Positions 29,104 to 39,159 of a stretch of 64,000 bases of DNA are shown here, piece by piece. Both the position numbers and the translations under genes were made by a program. Every line of letters begins with the position of its first letter. The first letter of the stretch is position 1. The notes below the pieces were generated by a model. The model had not been told where the DNA came from. It worked only from the letters and a program-made list of their open reading frames with translations, and ran no database searches. Origin of the DNA: Malachius bipustulatus (lineage: Eukaryota; Arthropoda; Insecta; Coleoptera; Melyridae); assembly GCA_910589415.1 (NCBI GenBank), contig OU342634.1, positions 2,356,001 through 2,420,000 on the forward strand, given 5' to 3'.

Positions 29104-31918
29104 TGTCCTAAGGGTGCCCGGATGATGTTAGCAAATTTACTCACTGCAAAACTCAAAGCAATAACTACTACAGGTTCAGAATGTGCTTGGAGAAACCTTT
29201 TTTTGCTTCCATTTCAAGCTTTAACTATTCCTAAGAAATCAGATAACATAAAGAATCTTTCCACTTGGACTAAACAGAAAATCACCGTTTGCAGTCAAGC
29301 TCAATTAGAGAGTGCAGAGAATATAGAGAATTTAACTCCCACTTATGCTTCAATGAAGTTTTCGGTCAATCAACGGACTGATGAAAGGACACATTTGCAT
29401 GTTGGCAAGAAAATAGAATCAAAATTGTCCGATGGAGACACTCGTGGAGCATTGAAACTTCTAACTTCTGAGGACTCTCTAGCTTCAAATGATCCCTCCA
29501 CATTGGCCGATCTTCTTAAGAAACATCCCGCTCATCCACAACCGACTTTTTTCCCCGAAACACCTGAATTTATTTCCTTCCCATCGATAACAGATCAAGA
29601 GATTACGAGAGCTATTAATTCATTTCCACCAGGATCTGCTGGCGGTTTAGATGCTTTGAGACCGCAAATTCTCAAAGATCTCATTGCCAAAAATACCGGA
29701 GATTCGGGGATCCAGCTTTTAAAGGAAATCATCTCGTTCATCACTCATATTGCAGAAGGGAAGATTCCTGAATCGATCCGTCCTATTTTTTTCGGAGGCT
29801 CTTTGACGGCTCTTAAGAAAAAATGCGGTGGCATACGTCCAATTGCAGTTGGAAATGTTTGGCGCCGTGTTACTGCTAAAGTGCTAAATTTCAGAATTTT
29901 ACCAACTCTGGTCGAGTTTTTTACTCCCAATCAACTTGGTGTAGGGGTAAAAGGTGGTGCTGAAATTGGTGCCCATGCTGCTCGTATATATTTCAATAAC
30001 AACCATGCGGTTCCAAAAGTATTTCTAAAACTTGATTTTCGGAATGCATTTAACGAAATAAGAAGAGATGCCATCATTCAAGAGGTCAAGTCAACTTTTC
30101 CGACTCATTTACCTTTTATCTTTAATTCTTACTACAAACCATCAAATTTATATTTCCATCAACAAATTATTTCTTCTGAATGTGGAATTCAACAAGGCGA
30201 TCCCTTGGGCCCAGCCCTTTTTGCTCTTACAATCAATCCTATCGTCAAATCACTTAAATCGGAATTAAATATTTGGTACTTAGATGACGGAACTATTGGT
30301 GGTGATGTTGACACAGTGTTGAATGACCTGAAAACTATTTCTGAGGCTGCATCTAAATTAGGTTTATTTCTAAACTCTTCTAAATGCGAAATTATTTTCC
30401 TTGGTGATCATGAAGATGAATTATCTATCTTGAACGACTTTAGATCTTTTCTACCCGGAATTACATATATGAACTTGGAAAACGCAACTCTTCTAGGGGC
30501 CCCACTTGCTGATGAGGGTATTCTAACTATAATTAATCAAAAAATAAATCAATTACAGCTATTCACATCAAGATTGAACTGGATTTCTTCTCATTCGGCT
30601 TATTTTCTACTGAAAATTTCCCTTTCAATACCGCGTCTTATATATTTCCTACGCTGTTCTCCTTCGTGGCGAAAACCGCAAGCTCTGCAAGTTTACGACA
30701 CTATTTTAAAATCAACCCTTGAAAACATCTTGAACTGCACTCTTTCTCACGAAGCTTGGATACAATCTTCCCTTCCCATAAAGATGGGCGGTATCGGAAT
30801 CAGACATGCTGTGGACTCAGCGATTCCATGTTTTCTCGCTTCTTACCACAGCAGTCTCGAATTGGTGACTTCTCTTCTTCCTTTTGGAATGATACAATCT
30901 GATTCATTGAGCGCAGAAGCTTTGAGTATTTGGCATGATCGCAATCTAATTACTCCGGAAAATATGTTGTCTCAATCTTCATGGGAGACAATTGCTTTTC
31001 ACAAAAGTTTAGATTCCCTGATCCATGAAACAACATCTCTACAAGACAAAGCTAGACTTCTTTCTAATTCTCAACCACATACCGGTGACTGGCTATATGC
31101 TCTTCCATCTCCTCAGCTTGGAACCCACCTTTCAGATGAGTGCTTTCGAATTTCCATCGCATTTCGCTTAGGCTGTGATTTCTGTTATCCCCATCATTGC
31201 CGCTACGGAAACGAAGTAACTTCGAAAGGATTGCATGGTCTGTCGTGTCTATTCAGTGCTGGTCGTCTTTCGCGACATGCCGAGGCGAACGAGATTATCT
31301 CCCGAGCTCTAAGATCTGCCCAAATTCCGGTAATTAGAGAACCTGTGGGATGCTCTAGAGATGATGGTAAGAAACCTGATGGAATGACATTGACTCCATG
31401 GCAAAGAGGCAAATGCTTGTTGTGGGATTATACCTGTGCAGACACCTATGCAGCATCTTACCTTCATTCCACTTCCTCCAATCCTGGGTCTGCGGCAAAT
31501 ACTGCAGAATTAAAAAAAAGAAACAAATACCGGCATCTTGAAGATCGCTTCATTTTTGTGCCTATCGGACAAGAAACTTCAGGAGTTTGGGGGAATGAAG
31601 CCTTGAGATTTCTGACATCGGTTGGTCAGAAAATTACGAATGCCACGGAGGAATCCCGGGCAACATATTTTCTGTTCCAACGATTGAGCATTGCTCTACA
31701 AAGAAGCAATGCAGCGTCAATGTTGGGAACACTTCCACCAGGGAGGGAGTTTTCAGAAATTTTTTATTTGTGATTCTATTTTTTTACTATTTTATTTTTT
31801 TTAAATATTTATATTGTTTGATGTTTGATGTTTCATGTTTGTAAAGTTCGTTAACTTTAATGTTCAGAAAAAAAAAATTGTGATATTTTGAGGAATAAAA
31901 TTATAAACTGTAAAAAAA
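29104..31918 (+). mobile_element. Young non-LTR retroelement with RLE-type endonuclease, 2.8 kb
   Basis: The element is bounded by the 14-bp duplications and ends in a short 3' untranslated region with AATAAA (about 31892) and an A tract. Only 18 bases precede the first ATG, so it is either 5'-truncated or lacks a long leader. Inside is a single intact 883-codon ORF. The exact duplications and the intact ORF show a recent insertion. It landed in an older palindromic repeat. Confidence 0.85.
29122..31773 (+). CDS. Reverse transcriptase with C-terminal restriction-like endonuclease, intact
   Basis: Probably reverse-transcribes its own RNA at a nick in genomic DNA. The 883-residue ORF has a helical N-terminal region (1-150), then RT motifs: GSAGGLDALRPQIL (about 170), GGIRPIAVGNVWRRVTAKVL (about 235), VFLKLDFRNAFNEIRRDAII (about 300), SECGIQQGDPLGPALFALTI (about 355) and the catalytic IWYLDDGTIGG (about 388). 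A thumb-like region follows. The C-terminus has FRLGCDFCYPHHCRYG, GLHGLSC..SAGRLSRH (a Cys/His knuckle) and KKPDGMTLTPWQRGKCLLWD with CADTYA, which reads as the PD...D core of a PD-(D/E)XK endonuclease. Proteins of this layout are widespread in animals and usually listed only as reverse-transcriptase-like. No N-terminal C2H2 finger is present, so it may be 5'-truncated. It is distinct from the R2-like element at 20257. Confidence 0.85.
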   Translation: MMLANLLTAKLKAITTTGSECAWRNLFLLPFQALTIPKKSDNIKNLSTWTKQKITVCSQAQLESAENIENLTPTYASMKFSVNQRTDERTHLHVGKKIESKLSDGDTRGALKLLTSEDSLASNDPSTLADLLKKHPAHPQPTFFPETPEFISFPSITDQEITRAINSFPPGSAGGLDALRPQILKDLIAKNTGDSGIQLLKEIISFITHIAEGKIPESIRPIFFGGSLTALKKKCGGIRPIAVGNVWRRVTAKVLNFRILPTLVEFFTPNQLGVGVKGGAEIGAHAARIYFNNNHAVPKVFLKLDFRNAFNEIRRDAIIQEVKSTFPTHLPFIFNSYYKPSNLYFHQQIISSECGIQQGDPLGPALFALTINPIVKSLKSELNIWYLDDGTIGGDVDTVLNDLKTISEAASKLGLFLNSSKCEIIFLGDHEDELSILNDFRSFLPGITYMNLENATLLGAPLADEGILTIINQKINQLQLFTSRLNWISSHSAYFLLKISLSIPRLIYFLRCSPSWRKPQALQVYDTILKSTLENILNCTLSHEAWIQSSLPIKMGGIGIRHAVDSAIPCFLASYHSSLELVTSLLPFGMIQSDSLSAEALSIWHDRNLITPENMLSQSSWETIAFHKSLDSLIHETTSLQDKARLLSNSQPHTGDWLYALPSPQLGTHLSDECFRISIAFRLGCDFCYPHHCRYGNEVTSKGLHGLSCLFSAGRLSRHAEANEIISRALRSAQIPVIREPVGCSRDDGKKPDGMTLTPWQRGKCLLWDYTCADTYAASYLHSTSSNPGSAANTAELKKRNKYRHLEDRFIFVPIGQETSGVWGNEALRFLTSVGQKITNATEESRATYFLFQRLSIALQRSNAASMLGTLPPGREFSEIFYL

Positions 31919-31932
31919 AAGGAAGTTTAATT
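31919..31932 (+). repeat. Target-site duplication, right copy (14 bp)
   Basis: AAGGAAGTTTAATT, identical to 29090-29103, immediately after the A-rich tail. Confidence 0.9.
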
Positions 31933-31977
31933 AGTATAGTTAGGTCCATCCGGGGACCCACTGTATACAGGGTTATT

Positions 31978-32847
31978 CACGGTATACGCCACGGAAGTTT
32001 ATGGCCGTGTCTCTGGATTTTAGGATCTTTTTATTTTTGGAGCGGATAGAGACCCGGCAGAGGTACGTTTTAAAATTATATTCATAATGTACAGGGTGTC
32101 CCAAAATCATGAAACATATCAAAGTTATGTTTTTTTAAACGGAATGCTCCTATGTTATTGCATTTTTAGATTGTCTGAGAAGAGAAAATAAGATTGACTT
32201 TTACAGTTGGTGTTTAAATTCAGACGTTTTTGAGTTATAAACAAGTTAAAATCATCATTTTTCAAGTTCAAGGCCCTGTACAACGAAAACGGTTCAAGAT
32301 AGAGAAAAACGGCTTACATGTCCCTATTTTAACTTTTTATGTACTATCCTATGGTATAGAAACATTTGTGCTTTCTTTGATTTTTTTATTTGGCGACGCG
32401 TGGAGAAATCTCAGAATTTTTCAAATTTTTTATCACCCTGTATAAACATTTCATCTACATCGTAGGATAGTACATGAAAAGTTAAAATAGGGACATGTAA
32501 GCCGTTTTTCTCTATCTTCAGCCGTTTTCGTTGTACAGCGGGCCTTGAACTTGAAAAATGACGATTTTCACTTGTTTATAACTCAAAAACTTCTGAATTT
32601 AAGCACCAACTGTAAAAGCCAATCTTATTTTCTCTTCTCAGACAATCTAAAAATGCAATAACACAGGGGCATTCCATTTAAAAAAACATAACTTTGATAT
32701 GTTTCATGCTTTTGGGACACCTGTACATTATGAATATAATTTTAAAACGTACCTCTGCCGGATCCCTATCCACTCCAAAAATAAAAAGATCCTTAAATCC
32801 AGAGACACGGCCATAAACTTCCGTGGCGTATACCGTGAATAACCCTG
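31978..32847. mobile_element. Outer palindromic MITE (CAGGGTTATTCACGG tips) with a nested MITE
   Basis: The tips CAGGGTTATTCACGGTATAC and its reverse complement are flanked by TA (31976-31977 and 32848-32849). The arms are about 112-122 bp (31978-32089 and 32726-32847), with CCACGGAAGTTTATGGCCGT and CATTATGAATATAATTTTAA. The centre is occupied by a second TA-flanked palindrome. A related solo arm lies at about 43357-43470. Confidence 0.85.
32092..32723. mobile_element. Inner palindromic MITE (CAGGGTGTCCCAAAATCATG tips), 632 bp
   Basis: The unit starts with CAGGGTGTCCCAAAATCATG at 32092 and ends with its inverse at 32723 (one C lost: CACCTG), with TA on both sides (32090-32091 and 32724-32725). 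Its core (GGTTCAAGATAGAGAAAAAC, GGCTTACATGTCCCTATTTT, TCACCCTGTATAAACATTTC) is the same as in the MITEs at 17944 and 44826, although the outer arms are unrelated to theirs. Confidence 0.85.
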
Positions 32848-32903
32848 TATAAATAACCAACCAAACTTCAGTTATTTATTTGGCAATTAATAATATGGCG
32901 TAG

Positions 32904-33086
32904 TAGACTATATAGCCCCAGATCAAAACTGTTGGCAGTAACTGACAACATTAAAAAAGCAATTTCAAGGGAGCGGCAAGCGAATAAATTTCCTGGAAAC
33001 GTAAGCAGAAGCTTGCCACTTCTCCGAAATGACTTTTTTAGTAATGTCAGTTACTGCCAACAATTTTGATCTGGGGCTATAGTCTA
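32904..33086. mobile_element. Short MITE, 183 bp
   Basis: TAGACTATATAGCCCCAGAT and GATCAAAACTGTTGGCAGTA at the left pair with TACTGCCAACAATTTTGATC and ATCTGGGGCTATAGTCTA at the right. The arms are about 55 bp. The interior (about 70 bp) is GC-richer. TA lies at both ends of the TAGCCCCAG tips. No coding capacity. Confidence 0.8.
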
Positions 33087-33089
33087 TTC

Positions 33090-33980
33090 AACTTTCTACT
33101 TTCAAAGTTTCTATTTATATGATTGTGATCCGTTGTCACGGTAACTTATTAAAATTACTGCAACAAATGCAATTTTTATAGAAAATTAAAAAATAAACAT
33201 AGAAATAAACCAAACATTCACTTTATTAATAATGCCGTGTCGTATGTAGCTGTCACAAGCATGGCGTCGAAAGCTGCGCACTTACATAATATACCTATAC
33301 CTTGTTTCTTATTTATTTTTTGTATTATGAGTAAGACTACTCTCGTACTTATTGTTATATTCGCATCGTGTTTTCACAAGTATTACTCGTACCCGGTCAC
33401 CTGGTTATGCTACAAAAGTACTTACGAGTAAATACTTTGGAGTACATTTTCTGAGTATTCGTATTAGAATTGTTTACGTGTACTCTTTCCAGTACTCGTG
33501 TGCGTCGTGCGCGGGCCCAGCTTTTGCTCAAATTATTCTTACCCTCTCCAAATATTCAATTTTACCTAGTCTAAGGTGGAAGCAATTAGAATTTGACAAC
33601 GACTACATTCAGTGACATGACATTTAAATAAGCTGAAATTCTTCTTTATCCGAAATACCCTGCCAAGATACCCTGCGGCGTTTTAATTAGGTAACGTTTC
33701 TCTTTTAAGTTAAGTTTTCTTGGTTTTTTTAGTTCCTGAAATGAAATGTCTAACTTGCTGGCTATGACCTGGACCTGACTGAACAAGCATGTCGGACACC
33801 TCCCTTTGAATAGGAAGGTAAAAAAAAATATGTTTTTGAAGCCGCAAATCTAGCGACAGGAACGCGCCACTGGTGCGGCCATGGACCGTATGTTGACAGA
33901 ACAGACAAGCAGTAAGCAGTAGGTAATACAATTTTCTTGTAGTGCTGATAGTCTACCTTCGCTCTATAAAATATAAAGTT
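33090..33980. other. Non-coding spacer
   Basis: No gene recognised. Short open frames on both strands (for example 33352-33615) lack any family features. A moderately GC-rich patch around 33480-33520 and 33860-33890 shows no repeat partner in the window. Confidence 0.35.
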
Positions 33981-33989
33981 TTATTATTG

Positions 33990-34587
33990 TGTGCTGCACC
34001 ATATATATTGATCTCCTATTTTTTTGATAATATTGATCCTATTTATTGATAACCTTCTCTAATATTGATATTGCTATCTCCTAACGTTAACAGATACAGG
34101 GTCGGTTAAACCCAACAAAAGATGCGCAATTTTGTGGCCATCTCGAGTCAGTCAAGATATGCAAAATATCTGTGACCGTTCGTGAAATATCCTGAAAAAA
34201 CTGAAAAATCGAGATTTATAATTTTTGCCATATCTTTTTTATTATTGGAGATTAATAAATAATTTTTTGTGGGCTTACATAAGTCGGCAAGAGCTACCCA
34301 TCTGACGTTTCAAAAATTTTCAAAGCCGACTAGATCCCGGAGTTTTCAAAAAATTATTTATTAATTTGCAACATAATAAAAAACATACGACGAAAATAAG
34401 AAATCTCGATTTTTCAGTTTTTTCAGGATATTTCAGGAGCAGTCACAGATATCTTGTATATGTCTTGACGAATTCGAGATGGCCACAAAACTGCGCATCT
34501 TTTCTCTAATTTAACAAACCCCTGTATCATTAGCGTTCAGGAGAAAGCGCAATATTAAGAGAAGGAATATATGGTGCACATTGTATA
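33990..34587. repeat. Outer inverted repeat around the MITE at 34097
   Basis: GCACCATATATA (33995), CCTTCTCTAATATTG (34051) and CTCCTAACGTTAACAGATA (34078-34096) on the left are matched in reverse on the right by TATCATTAGCGTTCAGGAG (34525-34543), CAATATTAAGAGAAGG (34551-34566) and ATATATGGTGCAC (34568-34580). The left arm has an extra 40-bp internal segment. The MITE lies exactly between the arms. Confidence 0.75.
34097..34524. mobile_element. Palindromic MITE (CAGGGTCGGTTAAA tips), 428 bp
   Basis: CAGGGTCGGTTAAACCCAAC at the left and TTAACAAACCCCTG at the right are flanked by TA (34095-34096 and 34525-34526). The arms share GTGGCCATCTCGA, TGAAATATCCTGAAAAAACT and GAAAAATCGAGATTT. The centre contains GGGCTTACATAAGTCGGCAA, related to the internal palindrome at 19597. 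It is the same family as 28640-28930. Confidence 0.85.
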
Positions 34588-34599
34588 TTATAGAGGGTG

Positions 34600-36440
34600 T
34601 TTGGCAGTGACTTTTCCTTAAAGCATCAGGGTGCCAAAGTTTAAGTTTATAACAATTTTTGGTTATTATAACTCGTGTAAAGAACCAATTTTGATGAAAC
34701 TTGGCATAAACAATAAGAAAAAATGAACTTTAATTTGGCTATTTCAGGTTTTGTAAACATGTTCCAGTGGCATAGATATTCAGGATTGGCGCCCTCTTTT
34801 TCCATTTCTATCTTTTACGCCACTGACTTTATTGCTCGCTTTATTGCAAATACGCAGACGTCATTCAAAAGTCATTTTCAAACAAAAATAAAAAAGTACT
34901 CCTTTGTTTTTTTTCACACGGCGCACTGTTTTTGAAATATCTGAAGTTTCCTGAGACAATGCATACAAATTGTAGTCAGAATACTTTTTTGTTCTAAAAT
35001 GCAACTGATACTGAATATAACGGTTTTGTATTTGTCATAAAGACTCATAAGTCAGTGGGTAAAATATAAGGAGGTAAAAGGGGCGCTAACCCTGAAAATC
35101 TACTTGGTTATGAGACTTTTGTGTAAAACATAGTCGCGTCCACAAGTTATACAATCGAAGAGTATTTTTGGTAAATATTTATTACATCCACGTGTCCTAA
35201 AGTTCCTTCAATTTTTTAGGGACCGAGGAGCGAATTAGGGGTGCTGGGTGGGTGAGAACCTAAAAATAGCTATTGCAAACTAATATAAATGTGACAATTA
35301 ACTAAGGCCCCTTTGACACTAGGGTCGCATTGATATTTTTTTCTTCACTTTCAGGGCAAGGAATATCTTCGAAATTAACAGTAGCACGATTATTATTTTG
35401 ATATTTGCATTTATTTTGCATTTGCATTCCAAAAACCGTGACATCGATCGCTATTATGGTCCGGATGATACGTTTGAGTGCGCTTGGGGACTTATGCCGG
35501 TTCTATAACGCGCGAGTGTCGATAATCCGCCCGCTCGACGATGAGACGGGCTGACCGTGCATGTTTGTGTATAATATGTGCGGTAGTAACCAGGACCGGA
35601 CTCCCAAGGCCGATTTTTAGTGCCGGTTTTTTGCTAACCATGCATTTACAAAGCAAATGAATACCTTCCTGGTGTTACTATAGGTACGTCCTCCACCCCT
35701 ATAAGTGCCATAGTGAAAACTATGGGACACGTAGATGTAAATAATGACCGTATTTTTTTATAGGTAACAGGTAAGAAAATAAAATTTCATTGGCCATTCA
35801 GTTACGTATAGAAGTTTTGGGGCTTTAAATAAAAAAGAACTACCATACCTGTTTATGTGGTATATGTTTGGGGATGTTTGGTTCGCAAATAAATGGTTCA
35901 AAACAAGTGAAAACTGATAATTTATTGATGAAATAAACAGATAAATGAAAAATGCGTCTGAGTCGCACGGTAGTACTCTCTCAACAACACACAACACACA
36001 ACATTTCCCTCTTCATCTCTCAGTGCCCGGCTCTTGGGCTGGGTTGTCAAACTGAACAAAAATATTGAGAGAATGGTGACAATTTACAGAGACGCAAACA
36101 ATACCTATAAAGGGACTTCTTTTTTATATTTTTCTTTATATTTAGTATAAATTTTTAGTACCTATTTAGTGTAAATTTAGTATAATATAATTTATATTTT
36201 TTCTTTATATTATTTATATTTTTTTATATTTGTTTTTTTCTTTATCTTTATATTTATTCTTTATATTTTCATTGTCTATTTGTGAAGTTTGAAAATCATG
36301 GATTCGAAACAGTACGTTACAGCGCGAACATTTTATTCCTAAAAAAATTAAATAGTATCCAATTTTACCTCAAATATTCGCCACCCTATTCATTGAATTC
36401 ATTCTAACGGTATGTAGTGGAGTAAAATCGCTGCTCTATA
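34600..36440. other. Non-coding region with low-complexity tracts
   Basis: No gene was recognised on either strand. Around 34735-34935 a 70-codon open frame has no family features. 35290-35340 has a GGCCCCTTTGACACTAGGGT stretch, resembling a transposon end but without a visible partner. 35500-35560 is locally GC-rich. 36119-36270 is a T-rich microsatellite-like tract of TTTATATTTTTC motifs. Confidence 0.4.
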
Positions 36441-36632
36441 CAGGTGTCCGGGAAAATGTGGGAAATCTCTCGGAATCAGATAGAACATTAAAAAAAAGAT
36501 GACAAGTTCCCATAATTTTTTTTCTTAGCGGCCCTCCCTACGGAGATACGGCCTCCTAAAGGACGCCATTGGAAATCAATTTTTCTCGAATAACTTTTAA
36601 ACTACTTAATAAAATTAAATGAAAATTTAATA
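36441..36632 (+). mobile_element. Fragment of the CAGGTGTCCGGGAAAATG MITE
   Basis: TA (36439-36440) precedes CAGGTGTCCGGGAAAATGTG. The following 190 bases match the reverse complement of 1905-2085, including ACGGAGATACGGCCTCCTAA. No matching right end was found. Confidence 0.7.
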
Positions 36633-36639
36633 TGATAAA

Positions 36640-37430
36640 CAGTAGTAAAGACCTCTTAAAATACTGCCCCTAATACATAAATTAGCTTGTTCAGTTTACC
36701 AGGAGTGGTTTAGGTTGTACATTTTAATGCTTACCTTTTTAACATCCTGCATGATAAGGAGTAAAAAAAAAACAGATTTGGATACCTTGAACATTAAGCT
36801 ACAGAAAAGGTATATTCTTGTTCCTTGTCGATCAAATGAACCGTTTTCGAGGTTCATTTGGAGTTATCTAAATGAAAGTTAACAAGAATATCTTTGTAAG
36901 CAAATCGTTTTTCATTTTACATCGTATCCTGGCTTTTAGTATAATGAGTAAAAAAAATATTTGATATTTTTTTAATGGATTTCCTCTTGGTGCGATAATT
37001 TCTAGAAGTGAATATTAATACTCAAAAATTCGATATCTGGACATTTATTTTGTTGTATGGTGTTACTCGTATATCGTGTGATCCACAAAATTTGTCATCA
37101 ACTATTGAATAAAATTAAGCACGTCTGCCAGAAAAAATACAAGCAATTGAAAGGTGGTAATTGAACTACTATAATCAATGATCTACAAATTATAGAACAA
37201 TAAATAAATACATGACTACTTGCATAATGAACTTTGTTAGAGTAAAGAAACTAACTTGTAACAGTAACAACATCTGCTATAAGTACGTGTGGTGCTGAGT
37301 TTATTTTTAATTTCAATTTGGGATTGGTTGTATTCCAAGGATGAAAAATAAGGTAACAAAAAGTTAGTTCTGCCCATTGAATTAGTATGAAGATCACTGG
37401 TTCTGCCACCTGCGAAGGGTGGCGTTCTCG
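36640..37430. other. Non-coding AT-rich spacer
   Basis: No gene or clear repeat was seen. A pair GATCAAATGAACCGTTTTCG and AGGTTCATTTGGAG (about 36829-36875) forms a small hairpin around the word GAACC. Confidence 0.35.
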
Positions 37431-37442
37431 TGAGTCGTTGTA

Positions 37443-37503
37443 GGGTAACTATATTATCGACACTGACGCTTAATAGCGTTAGTGTCGGTTATATAGGTAT
37501 CCT
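37443..37503 (+). repeat. 61-base hairpin, pre-miRNA-like shape
   Basis: CGACACTGACGC (37459-37470 approximately) pairs with GCGTTAGTGTCG with a TTAATA loop, and the stem extends outward through GGTAACTATAT / ATATAGGTATCC with few mismatches. The size and imperfect stem resemble a microRNA precursor, but a very small inverted-repeat element would look the same. Confidence 0.4.
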
Positions 37504-37876
37504 CAGTCGTTGTGAAAGCAGTCAACTTCCACAAAGAACAAGTTATCTCAGAAACTCAGAATATTCTGTCTTTCTGAATGAGGATAAAATAACGTTTCAA
37601 TTTGACGTTTCCGTTCGAGTTTGAGTTCGAATTTTTCAACGATCCAATTATCAATTACCATTTTATAATTTCACTTCCAAAGCACAAACAATTCCATAAT
37701 TTATGAAGAATGGTGGTCAAAAATGGTAAGACTCATAAAAAAGTGGCAATTAGGGTAGGTACTTTTTTCCTTCGAGGGCCGTCCGGTACAAAATCGCCGG
37801 AAGCACCTCAGCCTTATGGGCTTGTTGTGCTAAACCCCCTTTGCTTCATGCCACCCATTCTGTCAGTCTGGTCCCC

Positions 37877-39119
37877 CGTGCGGTTGAGTACCCATCAGGT
37901 GCGTCCCCAGGTGGCGGATAGGGGAAAGGCCTTACAATGAGTGGAAGTGAGTAGGGTTAGCAGTGGTAATAGAGTTCGTCGGAAGTAAAAGAAGTAAAAC
38001 TAGACTGGTAGCTCAAAGCCCTGCCGCGGACCACCTCCCCTAACCTAGTTGTCGTGTTTTGCACTAGGGGCAACGGCGCCAGAGACGTCCGACTGTGGAA
38101 TCTCTGATATACCGTATCTTCTGTTGTCGTGGTCACGTTCCGCGCACAGAGAGATGCGGGGGTCTGGGCTTAATCGCCGGAACCAAGAGGAGACAACCTC
38201 ATTAAAAACCTAAATCCTAAGGCGGGGGTCCAGGCTGATGGGATGCGTGACTGGATAGAAGACCAGCCCTACTGGTTTCAACCTTGGGGGACCAGGGGGC
38301 ACCCCACTGTATCAATCCCCTCACCTTTGCATGCGGGGCTCTGCATAGGTGGAACACCCATCCCTAGCTACTCGTGGGATCAACCATGGTAAGAAATAAA
38401 AAACCAAGAAATCGCGGGACATCACCGCAAAACAGACTGCTGACCGAGCGGGGCTTGTCACCCGTCAAGACAGTCGGCAATCTAAACAATCGTTATTGTG
38501 CTCGAGACCACCTCGAACGCAAGAAGAATGCCCACTCATTGGCAAGAAAAGGAGCATCGACACCCTTCATAGGACCAGAACCATTCTGTAGCTTCGAAGA
38601 TACTTTCTTCAAGTAGAACTCCAAAAAGAAGAAGAAAACTGAGAGAAACCCATTGGAGGAACCTCTCGGGGTTGAGACAAGCCAAAGAACTTCTCGGAAA
38701 TTTTAACCGAGAGAGGTCGAAGATACTCTTCAACCTCAGCAAGGAACGTCTCAGAACACTGACGGGATTCCTAACGGGACATTGCGATCTCAAGGAACAC
38801 CTGAGGAAGTTAGGCATAGAAGAAAATGGCGTCTGCAGATTCTGCGGGAGAGGAGACGAGACACCACGTCACCTGCTGCTCAAGTGCGATGCGATAGAAT
38901 TCTAAAGAAGTAATATTCTGGGCCACCACCAGCTAGAGGCAGGGAACTTACCCGACCTTGATCCTCTCAAAATCCTGAAGTTTCTCAAGGAAACGGACTT
39001 GGAGAGGGTGCTTCATTAAAGGGATTCCACACCAGGCGAAGCACAGCAGAGGGGATACAATAGATCTTTTAGGTCGCAATCACTTGATCACCCTCAAAAA
39101 TACAAATACAATACAAATA
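37877..39119 (+). mobile_element. Non-autonomous LINE derivative, copy 2
   Basis: This copy closely matches 3657-4893 over its whole 1.24 kb: GC-rich leader, ATG at 38386, fusion to the RNase H tail, and an (AAATAC)n end. It is flanked by a perfect 13-bp duplication, CAGTCTGGTCCCC, at 37864-37876 and 39120-39132. It inserted into the 3' region of a LINE that lies in the opposite orientation and has a related leader. Confidence 0.9.
38386..39019 (+). pseudogene. Fused ORF start and RNase H C-terminus of a LINE, copy 2
   Basis: The same fusion as at 4184: MVRNKKPRNRGTSPQNRLLT and a basic segment run in frame into LARKGASTPFIGPEPFCSFE. A frame break at 38614 follows. Then ELLGNFNRERSK, LTGFLTGHCDLKEHLRKLGI and the knuckle CRFCGRGDETPRHLLLKC are readable, then LKFLKETDLERVLH and TAA at 39017-39019. 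This copy retains a few codons lost in copy 1 (AGNLPDL before DPLKILK), so the copies are independent descendants. No RT domain is present. Confidence 0.78.
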
Positions 39120-39159
39120 CAGTCTGGTCCCCTGAACTAGTTTGTACAGCCCCATCACT

